Assembly (NCBI GenBank): GCA_014155875.1
Contig: JACEFZ010011117.1
Location: 1-64,000 of the forward strand
Direction: 5' to 3'
Length of the DNA stretch: 64,000 nt
Origin: Cepaea nemoralis
Taxonomy: Eukaryota; Mollusca; Gastropoda; Stylommatophora; Helicidae
Positions within the stretch are counted from its first letter, which is position 1; every line of letters starts with the position of its first letter. Shown here piece after piece: positions 55,436-64,000 of the stretch. The notes below the pieces were generated by a model that made no database searches, was not told the origin of the DNA, and was given only the letters and a program-made list of their open reading frames with translations. The position numbers were made by a program, and so were the translations under genes.

Positions 55436-56160
55436 CTGCGAGCAAGAGTTACAAGATCTAGTGGAACAAGTAAACAGGCAAAGTGCTAGAATGTGGCTTA
55501 GATATTAACATCCAAAAAACAAAAACTGTGGTAATTAGCAGTGAAAAGGAAAGGTCATCAATGAACATCACAGTAAACAGAGGAGATACTAGAACAAGTA
55601 ACAAGTTCCTCCTATCTTGGACATGTAATAACAGATGATGGCAGAAGTGAAATAGAAATCAAAAAGATAATGGGAATGACCAAAAATGCTTTCAACGGCA
55701 TGAAATCAGTATTAGTATCTAAAGAGATTAATAATGCAGTAAAATTGAGAATTGCCAAATGCTATGTATATTCAACGCTACGGTATGGCGCGAAAGCCTA
55801 GACATTGAACAAGCAACTAGATGTGGATATACAGACGAATGTGTCGTACTTAATAGAAACAGAAGCAATCAAATGCAGAGGTTCTAGACAAACTGGGAAT
55901 GAAGACAGAGAGAGGGAGAGTTGATGAAAGAAATAAAGAGGAAGCAAGTTAAATATTTCGGCCACGTTAAAAGACATTATACTCTTATAAAAACCATACT
56001 GGAGGGCAAGCGAGCAAATAGGTAGACAACGATTCAAGTGGGACGATAACATCAAGAGATGGATGAACATCAGCCTAGCCGAATGTACAGTCAAGGCGAG
56101 AGACAGACAGTGTTGGAGATTCATTGCAGTCAACCTTCATTGTGGAAACGGCACCTGATT
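55436..56160 (+). pseudogene. RTE-like LINE, RT C-terminal part, heavily broken
   Basis: Across several frames: LQDLVEQVNRQS, INVKKTK-like, GHVITDDGRSEIEI, KNAFNGMKSVLVSKEINNAV, KLRIAKCYVYSTLRYGAK. This is the segment after the YADD box. It lies head to head with the minus-strand LINE at 54931-55435. Confidence 0.7.
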
Positions 56161-56259
56161 GATTGAACGGTATCACTGAATCTGTTATACTCCAAGCATT
56201 CTCATTCACTTTTACTTTCTAAAAATGGTACATCTTGTATGTACCTGTAAAATACATTA

Positions 56260-56515
56260 AACATGATTGATTGATTGATCTAGGAACCGACATCACAGCA
56301 TTCGGGGCATTCCCATAGGCGCTAGGACCCTATCCTCAGCAGCCAGCGAAGAGTTCCAACACCATTAGCACCAGTAGCAATCTGATTATATGTCCGCCTC
56401 GCCTTTCCTCTGAGCGTCGAGCGTCGGCCAAATCCCCTCGTCACCCCTCGCTGTCTCATTCTTGCCAGACCACGATGATCCATTTGCTCCTCCGAGGTGT
56501 ACACGTGCTCCCACA
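56260..56515 (-). pseudogene. RNase H LINE 3' end with (GATT)n tail
   Basis: Minus strand: LWEHVYTSEEQMDHRGLARM, RQRGVTRGFGRRSTLRGKAR, YNQIATGANGVGTLRWLL, then the 3' end GATGTCGGTTCCTAGATC and AATC units (56262-56280). Same end type as 10322-10440. Truncated at 56515 where a plus-strand LINE begins. Confidence 0.85.
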
Positions 56516-57645
56516 AGATCAACCCCTATAGTGGAAATGGAGAAAATAGGCAGGATACAAGCATTGAGAGAGCGCAGAGATGCGAAAACGCTAATACAAG
56601 CAGAAAAGTTCTTCAGCTTGCCAGGCCACCCTATGAAGAACAGATTTGCAAACTTAGCTATGGGGTGGTTGAAAAGAAGCAGTTTTATCCACCAGGTCAA
56701 ACGACCCTGCAGAGAAACCACCAGAGCGAACTCCGTGGAAAGATGAACATAGACTATCACTACACATCCAGACAAAAGTTAGAGGAAGATTTGACAAGGA
56801 AGAACAGAACAGTATACAGCGAAGAACAGCCACTCTCAGCTTCCTTGATGAAGAATATCCACAGGACCTCTGGATCCGAGTCTACACAGATGAGTCAGCA
56901 CAAAATGCTGTTCGAAATGGATGAGCGGGAGTGTACATAGAAAACCCAAATAATACTAGGGACACAGCTAGAGTACCAACAGGAAAATACTGCCATAACT
57001 ATGATGCTGAAATTCAGGCAATCAAGATAGCAACAGAGAAATTACTAAATACCAGCAATGGTACACAACCTGTGGTGCTATTGACAGATGCAAAATCAGT
57101 ACTCGAGGCGCTCCTGTCTGGGAAATTGCCAGTTCTAAGGACACTAGTTTCTGAACTTAGCAGTCAGCATAAAGTCACCATACAGTGGATACCATCCCAC
57201 TGTGGAGTCCCCGGAAACGACAGAGCTGATCAAATGGCTAAGGAAGGAGCAAAAGAAGAACAGACTGATGTACCCATTACATACCACCAAAAGAAAAGAC
57301 ATATCAAATCTGTCAGAAAGCCACCAAAACGTGCTCAAGATGACTACCACATTATGGACAGACCAGAACAAGTCATTATTCTGCGCCCCAGAACAGGACA
57401 CAATATATTACGTAACCACATGTATACAAAAATTGAAGATTGGTGAATCAGCCATGTGCACATGTGGATTGGAGTCGCAGACAGCAGAGCACATACTCCA
57501 AGACTGCCCAAAATACAACATATCTAGGCAACCCTTTTGGCCTAGAGAGACAACAGTGGAAGATAAACTCTATGGACCGCTGAGTGAACTAAAAAAATAT
57601 ACAGTTACATTCATACAAGAGACAACATTGCTGTTATAGACATAT
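56515..57645 (+). pseudogene. LINE RT-to-C-terminus part with RNase H (Jockey/Nimbus-like)
   Basis: From 56530: IGRIQALRERRDAKTLIQAE, LPGHPMKNRFANLAMGWLKR (the linker between RT and RNase H). The RNase H follows with YCHNYDAEIQAIKIATEKLL, VVLLTDAKSVLEALLSG, VTIQWIPSHCGVPGNDRADQ MAKEG (56931-57300). The first RNase H aspartate (YTDES) lies just before 56931 in another frame. After a frame change near 57430 the protein ends MCTCGLESQTAEHILQDCPK, FWPRETTVEDKLYG. That C-x-C...H...C tail is typical of the clade. At least two frameshifts; RT is missing. Confidence 0.85.
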
Positions 57646-57654
57646 TTCAAGCGA

Positions 57655-58345
57655 ATGAAAGAAGAACTCTATGTTACTAATGCCAAACTTGGACAATGAC
57701 AGAAAAAGAGAAAAGAAAAATCACAAAAACAGAAATGAGATTCCTGAGAAGAATACTCAATGTATCAAGAAGTGATAAGATCAGAAATGAAGAAATCAGG
57801 ACTAAAGTGTGGGTTATAGTTGCACTAGATTTTATTAGAAGGCAGCAAGTCAAATGGTTTTGCCATGCAAGTAGGTTACCAACTAACTGTGTACCACAAC
57901 AAGCAATGATGTGCAGACCAGAGGGAAGCAGAGAAAGAGGCCGACCACGTAAACGATGGACGCAATGAATAACATAGTCCATGGGAATATCGATACATGA
58001 AGCCCATAAGCGGGCACTCTCCGTCTGTTTATACTTACCCTACTAATGGGGAGACTCCGTGGCGAAGTGGTCAAGCCATTTGACTCGGGCTCCGAAGGTT
58101 GTGGGTTCGATTCCGGGACGCGTCCTTCGCTTCACGAGTGAAATTTTTCGGAGACTCCCGTGGGTCGTCACTAGAGCTACGGATTTCGTGCTTTGTGCGA
58201 CACTTTCCGCGCTGCGGAAATAGACCGAGCCATATGGGATAAACCCCGGTGCAATGAAGTCGACCCTGTCGACTTTTAAGCGGCGACTTTTGTTTATACT
58301 TCACCTCGACGCCACAAGGTACAAGAGGAACATGATGAGATGAGA
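57655..58345 (+). pseudogene. RTE-like LINE C-terminus and 3' end with (ATGAG)n tail, carrying a SINE
   Basis: Frame 57696-57968: KTEMRFLRRILNVSRSDKIR, NEEIRTKVWVIVALDFIRRQ, QVKWFCHASRLP and RPEGSRERGRPRKRWTQ, then a stop. The 3' untranslated end is split by a SINE B copy and finishes ATGATGAGATGAGATGAG (58333-58350). Matches 2048-2262. Confidence 0.85.
58026..58301 (+). repeat. SINE family B, best copy, with 11-bp target duplication
   Basis: SINE 58037-58290 flanked by TGTTTATACTT on both sides (58026-58036 and 58291-58301). Head GGAGACTCCGTGGCGAAGTG GTCAAGCC with B box GGTTCGATTCC; end CCTGTCGACTTTTAAGCGGC. Confidence 0.93.
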
Positions 58346-58432
58346 TGAGAAAGAAGAAGATTATCATTAATGCGTTTGAATATTCCGCAACAGAAAATCT
58401 TTAATCCAGATCTACATGTGGTCTTGAAGTCC

Positions 58433-58433
<1 letters not shown>

Positions 58434-58514
<81 letters not shown>

Positions 58515-58652
58515 ATCTCTCTCTATCTCTCAGCTCTCTCTCTCTCTCTTTATCTCTCTCTCTATCTTTCAGCTCTCTCTCTCTTTCTCTCTCTCTTTAT
58601 CTCTCTCTATCTCTCAGCTCTCTCTCTCTCTTTATCTCTCTCTCTATCTCTC

Positions 58653-58708
<56 letters not shown>
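58434..58708. repeat. Long interrupted (CT)n array
   Basis: Pure CT at both ends with a middle section in which CTCTCTTTATCTCTCTCTAT CTCTCAG repeats about four times, a higher-order pattern of roughly 35-50 bases. It ends exactly at the hAT terminus. Confidence 0.95.
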
Positions 58709-58711
<3 letters not shown>

Positions 58712-59039
58712 GTGCCATTTTGACGCTTTTCGCACCAAATTTGGTGCTTTTTACATTCATGTGGTGACAAAATGTTGCATTTGACGCGACCGCGCGAATT
58801 TAGTGCTTCACATTTTTTTTTTTTTTTTGGGGTGCTTTTTTGGGGTGGGTAAAAATTACATTCAGTATCATTTTGGGAACACTAAAAAGCCGAATTTGAA
58901 CTGAAGTGAGGGAGTAAAACAGCCTTAGTACGTTACCGCGCAATATTCAACTAATTTAACTCCTTTTAATACAGTTTGTATTTACTTACTTAGATTTGTT
59001 GAAGTGAAGACTGCAACGCGCAGGCAATATTCAATGCGT

Positions 59040-60290
59040 TAAAAAATTGTTTAAATAAGAATGAACTTGAGTTGCAAAGATTAGTTGCACTCGGCACTGA
59101 CAATGCATCTGTCACGACAGGTGTACACAATGGAGTATATACAAAATGAAAATCCGAAGTTCCTCATCTTGTACTAGTTATGTGTGTATGTCATCCCCTT
59201 CAGCTGGCAGTGTCACAGGCTGCAGCTGCTTGTCTGCCCAGGAACAGAGTTCATGATTAGAGAAACATATAACTGGTTTTCTCACTCAAGTCTTCGTCAA
59301 GGAAAGTACAGGGAGTTTTTTGCTTCAAGAAATGATGGAAAGTTGTTAATTTAAGCCAGGCACGATGGATGTCCATTCAATCTTCCATTGTCAGAATATT
59401 GCAGCAATGGGTCGAGCTCAGAACTAATTTTTATATAGCAGGACTCAACGAGCGCTGTTATACAGCATAACTTCTATATTCTATGTTTAGCGACATGAAA
59501 AACTGTGTATTTCTCATATTTCGCAAGCACATTCTTGGAGAAGTGTGAATAAGAAATGGGAAGCAGATATACAGGATCCAAAGAAACTACTCAGCGATCT
59601 TGTCCAACTCACTGATTCTATCAGTTCAAAGACTGTTATTCCTGTGGAAAAAAATAAGAGAAGATGATGCTATTCAAGATTATTCAGACCCTAATCCCAA
59701 TCTAGGTTATGAGTTTGAGAAAGAAATAGCAGGCTACAAGTTTCCTGATGAGAAATAAATTCGTAAAAAGTGCATAGTGTTTAATAGAGAGCTGTTGACA
59801 CAGCTGTGTTTACGTTTGCCGAGTATTGCAGTCCATGTCATGTCTTAGTGGAAGTGAATGTCTACAGCCAATGAAGCCCTGTATATTGGATCTTGCTAAA
59901 ATGTTTGTAGAAGATGCAGCTACTCTCACCCGTATCGATGTCCAGTGGAGAAAACTTCATCATATGCAGTGGACACAGACCTCTGACATACTTGAACTGT
60001 GGGCAGAAATAGCCTCATACAGGGATGCCACCGGTGAGAATCCTTTCCAAGATCTTACAGATTTAGCTTTAACTGTGCTCATTTTACCTCATTCTAATGT
60101 GGACGTGGAGCGTATTTTCAGTCAGATGGGAGCTATAAAATCAAAATTGCCGAACAGACTGAGCATCAAGTGTTTGACAGCTGTTTTGACTATTAGATAT
60201 GGAATGAAAAGATATGGCAAATGCTGTCATGATTATAAACTACCTAAGGATATTCTACGAAAAATTGGATCGCAGGTGGCATATACACGT
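59040..60290 (+). pseudogene. hAT transposase, inactive
   Basis: Upstream fragments in changing frames: LGTDNASVTTGVHNGVY (59090) and ARWMSIQSSIVRILQQW (59355), typical of the hAT catalytic region of SCAND3/ZMYM-like transposases. The open frame 59826-60377 then carries LDLAKMFVEDAATL and the C-terminal dimerisation domain FQDLTDLALTVLILPHSNVD VERIFSQM, followed by KSKLPNRLSIKCLTAVLTIR. Many stops before 59826 abolish activity. The poly-His end (60298-60350) is a CAT microsatellite, not transposase. Confidence 0.78.
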
Positions 60291-60294
60291 TTCT

Positions 60295-60296
<2 letters not shown>

Positions 60297-60351
<55 letters not shown>

Positions 60352-60352
60352 G
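60297..60352. repeat. (CAT)n microsatellite
   Basis: About 18 CAT units inside the transposase 3' region. Confidence 0.97.
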
Positions 60353-60417
60353 CAGGAGCAAGCACAGCAGGAAATAGCTACAGAAACTGAAGAGGAGTTG
60401 TCTGACTGGGATTAAGC

Positions 60418-60900
60418 AGATCTGGAATAAACTGTCATTTACTGCCAATATGGGACCTTGCTGTGTATGGCAGAGGGGTCTTTGAACCTGAGGAATTAAG
60501 GCTGCCTGGTTAGTGCCGTCGGCGCGAACTGTGTAGGTTAGGATTTTCTTTTTGCCCCCGACAGGAAAAAAAAATCCCACACCTTACCGAGGGATCGAAC
60601 AGGGTCTCCCGAAGGAGAGTACGGCTTCCTAGCCACTCGGCCAATTCTAATATTCAGTGATAACAATAAATTATAACGTGCTACTTTATAACATTTTGAA
60701 TGAATACCGCCAGTGCTTTTCCAAAAAAATATTATTGCAATTTAGTGCTTTTTTGGCTCGAGAGTAGTTCCGATTGAGATTTGGGGGATCTGGAATAAAC
60801 TTCATTGTAATATGAAGTGATAATAATAAATTATAATGTGCTACCTTGTTACATTTGTAATAAAAACCGCTGATGCTTTTTTTGGTGTTTTCCAAAAAAG
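60418..60900. repeat. Duplicated subterminal block of the hAT relic
   Basis: GATCTGGAATAAACT followed by AGTGATAACAATAAATTATA and GTGCTACTTTATAACATTTTG (60418-60700, split by the SINE) recurs as GATCTGGAATAAACTTCATT, AGTGATAATAATAAATTATA and GTGCTACCTTGTTACATTTG at 60786-60860. Confidence 0.8.
60431..60652 (-). repeat. SINE family G copy
   Basis: Minus-strand family G (plus-strand CATTTACTGCCAATATGGGA, TTTGAACCTGAGGAATTAAG, CTTACCGAGGGATCGAAC, CTAGCCACTCGGCC) inserted in the hAT relic, within the first copy of a duplicated subterminal block. Confidence 0.88.
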
Positions 60901-61044
60901 TTTGGTGCTTTTTGGGGTCGATTTTGGTGCTTTTTCATCAAAAGGAGATGGCAACACTGCTCTCCTCTCTCCATCGGAGGCGATAATAAAGGATGTTTGG
61001 CCATTCACAGGCCTGACAAAAATTTCCTAAGGTTATTTCTGCAA

Positions 61045-61262
61045 ATTATTTGTTGTTGCATATCCATTACGGTACGTTGCAGTCAACACCAGCATTATTC
61101 AGCTGCTGCTGATGTACTAGGCAAGTGTTAAGTCAATAGTTTACCATTGCTTTCTGAACGGCCAACTCCCATACCAGCACGTTATAACACAACGCGACAC
61201 GGTCTGCTGCACAAATCGGTCGCCTGGTACCCGGCTCACAAACAGTGTTCGCAAGCCTTTTT
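61045..61262 (-). repeat. SINE family A copy, variant head
   Basis: Same head variant as 43545-43795 (CACGGTCTGCTGCACAAATC GGTCGC and GTTCGCAAGCC). Ends at a poly-T run. Confidence 0.85.
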
Positions 61263-61495
61263 TTTTTGTTAAACGTTTATTTCATACAAAGCAATGTACA
61301 AGGTGTAATGTGTGTTTCTTTGTTTGTGTATATTACAGAGCGTTGCCGTTTGTTAGTGTTATGTGTCACACGCGTTAATCAAAACAAATACATGCATATA
61401 CAGTTATGATAATATGACATTTATGGCATAGTGCATGTAAACACACATTCCTTGTTTAATTTCCATCTCCACAAGTGGAATGCATGTTACACCTG

Positions 61496-61636
<141 letters not shown>

Positions 61637-62318
61637 CACATTCTGTCTTGATCTATCTGTTGCTTTCTGTAGATGATAGTACATGGATTTCCGTGATCCG
61701 GGCAATAACCTTTACATTCTCATTCTATTTAAATTGTGGGGGGGGGGGGGGGGATTTCCATGTGCATATATTAATATAAATACCTGTATATCAACACAAA
61801 GCAATAATTATATTTACATAAATACCTACACGAATTACCCATACTTGGCTACCCATATACAAATACCATACATGTTGGCCTTTGGTATTCTACAACTATG
61901 TATTCGTGCTGGGAAATGGTGTTGAATTTAGGCAAAGGGCAAACCGCTGAACGCAAAAATGCCTAGTGACCACCAGCCACTAGACATACCAGGCCGGTGG
62001 CCGGTCTTACAAAGGACACGCAGCCAGTTTTCTACAAAGCCTTGTTTCCCTAGGCCAGAGGAGCTGCTGCGTACTATCTGCGCTCTCCAATGCTTGTTAC
62101 CACCTAGTGAGAAGTGTTCCAAAGTATTTATAAAATAAGCCACACACAGGGCTCTCGTCGCGAGGCGCACACACGTTTTAAAATCTCCACAGCAGGGACT
62201 GGTCTGGGACACTCCCGTTCAAACTGCACTATTGTCTGTCAAGACGATCGGGTGTCAGTATTATATGATAAACATCTAAGATAAGCCTGTATATTCAAAT
62301 TCTATATTCCGCAACTTA
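61637..62318. other. Unassigned sequence with a poly-G run
   Basis: About 17 G at 61738-61754. The rest, including a GC-richer block at 61930-62230, matches no family seen elsewhere in the window. Confidence 0.35.
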
Positions 62319-62320
62319 AA

Positions 62321-64000
62321 TTTTTTTTTCTTACCTTCCCATCGTTCTGTCTAGGTTGGGCCAATAGACTCAGTAACAAAGTAGGGACATTTATTCAGTT
62401 ATTTGGCCCTTTGTTCCCCAATGATTGGGCTTAGTGGTACACATTTGGAGTATAGAAATATCCGTGAGAGTGTGTGTTTATGTATCCTTTTATGTTATGT
62501 AGTGTGAACTTGATGGGAGTGGCGCTTGCTTAATCTGGGAATAGCTGGTTGATTTTCTGTTGAAAAATCTCTGATAGTGTGTGTGACTGTATTGTGTGGT
62601 GGTTGTGGGTGGCCGAGTTTCGACTCGACCATATTATGTTTCTATACTCTGCTAGTGCTACGAGAAGTTTAGTGTGTTTGTATTTTGTGGTTGAAGGTAT
62701 TGTATTTAAGAATATAGCTTTGTGTGCGTCAGTTTTCTTGTTTGTGTGTGTTTCTATTAACTGTTGTAGTGCAGTCTTAGTGGCTGTGATTGTTGAGCAT
62801 TCATAGAAGAGATAGTCCTATGTTTCCTGATTATTGTGTCTACATAATTTGCATGGGACTATTTGCTTGGATGTCTGTGCTGCTCTCTATGTTGTCGGGG
62901 TCATATTATAAATTAGCCTGTATGTTACTTCTTTGGATTTCGATGTGATATGTTTGTTGTGTAAGTTAGTGAAGGTGCAGCTATAGTCTTTCATATAATA
63001 TTTGTATCCTCTTTTTGATTCTCAGATGTAGTGGTGGGGCTTGTTGTTTCACTAAATATTTGTATATCTGCTTGGTTGTCTGTTGTATTAAATGTTCATT
63101 GCCTTGAATTGCTTGCATACATGTTCTGTAGAAGTGCGGAGTGTGCCGTAATAGCGCGGTGTTGTTTTGTCTATTTCCTTAAGTCTATGTAATCTAATTG
63201 CAATATAGTATAATGCTAGCGAGTGTTGATCTGGATGATTGATGATGCGTCCTATGTGGTTGATTCTTAATGCTTGTATTTTTGTGTTTAGGTCCTGTAA
63301 AGCTACTCCCCCCTTGTTCTTATCTTGTATTGTGCTTTATACTGTGGATTGTGTTGCTGAAGATGAATTGTCTGATGTGTTTGTTTATGTCTGTGATTGT
63401 TTGTTTTGGGGGGTCTAACACTGTGGCTAAATATATTATTTTAGGAATGATGAAGGTGTTTACAATTGTGCTTCTTACAAAAATTGTTGATGTCTTGTAT
63501 TTGAACCTATGTAGCATGTCTATAATTTGTTTTGTCAGTGATTGCCATGTTTCTGTATGTGTTTTTCTGGGATTGGATGGAAATGTGATCCCATAAATTT
63601 TCATGTTATCTGAGACTGTTAGATCCAGGGGGAAATCTGCTTTATTCTTCCACTTCCCCAGACCCATTATTTTAGACTTCTGTATGTTTATTTTGGCCCC
63701 ACTTCCTTCACCAAACTGTCTCAAGGTGTGAAGTATGTTCGTTATGGAAGTGTTTGTTGTAGGGAAGAAAGCGGTGTCATCTGCATAAGCAATTAATTTC
63801 CGCTCCCCAGACCCTTGTATAAATGTACCTTTAATGTTAGTGTCCTGTCTAATTGCTTCTAAGAGTGGTTCTAGTGTGAGTACATATAGGACTGGTGATA
63901 GTGGACACCCTTGTCTGACAGATCTAGTGATTCTGAAACTGCCAGTGAGTGAATGATTCACCAGTACCTTATTTTCAGGATTTTTGTACAATATTTCTAT
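62321..64000 (-). mobile_element. L1/Tx1-like LINE, 3' part, running off the right edge
   Basis: The minus-strand 3' end carries a short poly(A) (plus-strand T run, 62321-62329), unlike the other LINEs here. The C-terminal region (62330-63300) is full of stops but keeps Cys-bearing tracts. The RT core is open at 63320-63991. Confidence 0.8.
63320..64000 (-). CDS. Reverse transcriptase fragment (L1/Tx1-like), partial
   Basis: The frame includes RITRSVRQGCPLSPVLYVLT (the RQG-C-PLSP box), AYADDTAFF with the catalytic Asp pair, then GSGAKINIQKSKIMGLGKWK and the thumb region ITFPSNPRKTHTETW. This is the second half of an RT domain of L1/Tx1 type. It extends to the window edge, so its upstream part and real start are outside. 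The frame stops just after IHSIKHNTR, and translation of the downstream C-terminal region needs other frames, so the full protein is probably no longer made. Confidence 0.82.
   Translation of the reverse strand: MEILYKNPENKVLVNHSLTGSFRITRSVRQGCPLSPVLYVLTLEPLLEAIRQDTNIKGTFIQGSGERKLIAYADDTAFFPTTNTSITNILHTLRQFGEGSGAKINIQKSKIMGLGKWKNKADFPLDLTVSDNMKIYGITFPSNPRKTHTETWQSLTKQIIDMLHRFKYKTSTIFVRSTIVNTFIIPKIIYLATVLDPPKQTITDINKHIRQFIFSNTIHSIKHNTR

Larger units (their letters stand above)
58708..60960 (+). mobile_element. hAT-type DNA transposon relic
   Basis: The left end TGTGGTGCCAT...TTTTGACG...GCACC and the inverted right end CAGTGTTGCCATCTCC...TTTTGATG...GCACC form imperfect terminal inverted repeats. 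Inside are transposase remains with the hAT dimerisation domain. Both ends also contain several same-direction TTTGGTGCTTTTT motifs. The element abuts a (CT)n array; an 8-bp duplication cannot be proven inside such repeats. A SINE G has inserted near the right end. Confidence 0.75.

Noticed and set aside
58048..58115. Possible tRNA gene
   Set aside because: Head of SINE B with target duplication around the whole unit; not an independent tRNA gene.
60298..60377. Histidine-rich metal-binding tail
   Set aside because: A CAT microsatellite inside a dead transposase; no evidence of a real protein.

Overview
This window looks like eukaryotic, probably molluscan (gastropod-like), repeat-rich intergenic DNA. 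That assignment is an inference. It rests on the mixture of tRNA-derived SINEs, RNase H-bearing I/Nimbus-type LINEs, RTE-type LINEs, Penelope-like and hAT remnants, a Ty3/Gypsy-type LTR element and very long microsatellites. There is no operon structure. I could not recognise any host protein-coding gene, rRNA or functional tRNA gene.

Layout. 1-6.4 kb: a LINE C-terminus, a (TTAG)n array grown next to a LINE 3' end, several SINEs, then the best-preserved coding sequence of the window, a minus-strand LINE ORF (RT plus RNase H, 1016 codons). 6.4-12 kb: RTE fragments, a 112-bp higher-order minisatellite (7.9-8.7 kb), SINEs and duplicated unique sequence. 12-22 kb: RTE 3' ends that run straight into (TA)n arrays, a Penelope GIY-YIG remnant, many simple repeats and SINEs. 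22-27 kb: two SINEs, an ORF1-only LINE-like unit with zinc knuckles, an 89-bp satellite apparently built from a SINE head, and a 95-bp satellite. 28.4-31.4 kb: an I-type LINE cut by a 2.4-kb insertion with a 5-bp target duplication and TG...CA ends. 31-36 kb: little recognisable, inverted SINEs, minisatellites. 36.4-46 kb: two related but dead RNase H LINEs on opposite strands, one with a SINE inserted in it, plus RTE fragments and more SINEs. 46.2-56.2 kb: an RTE-like LINE on the minus strand cut in its RT domain by a complete, LTR-flanked but pol-deficient retrotransposon (48363-54930) with a CCCAT duplication. 56-58.4 kb: LINE tails, one carrying a SINE with an 11-bp duplication. 58.4-61 kb: a hAT transposon relic beside a (CT)n array, itself carrying a SINE. 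62.3 kb to the right edge: an L1/Tx1-like LINE running out of the window.

How the parts work together. The window records retrotransposon activity in trans: many SINE copies depend on LINE machinery, and one SINE family has the same 3' end as the RNase H LINE found here. Each LINE family ends in its own short tandem motif (TTAG, GATT, TTGAG, ATGAG, ATG, TA), and several long microsatellites begin exactly at such ends. SINE family letters A-H are working labels used only in this report; no database family was assigned.
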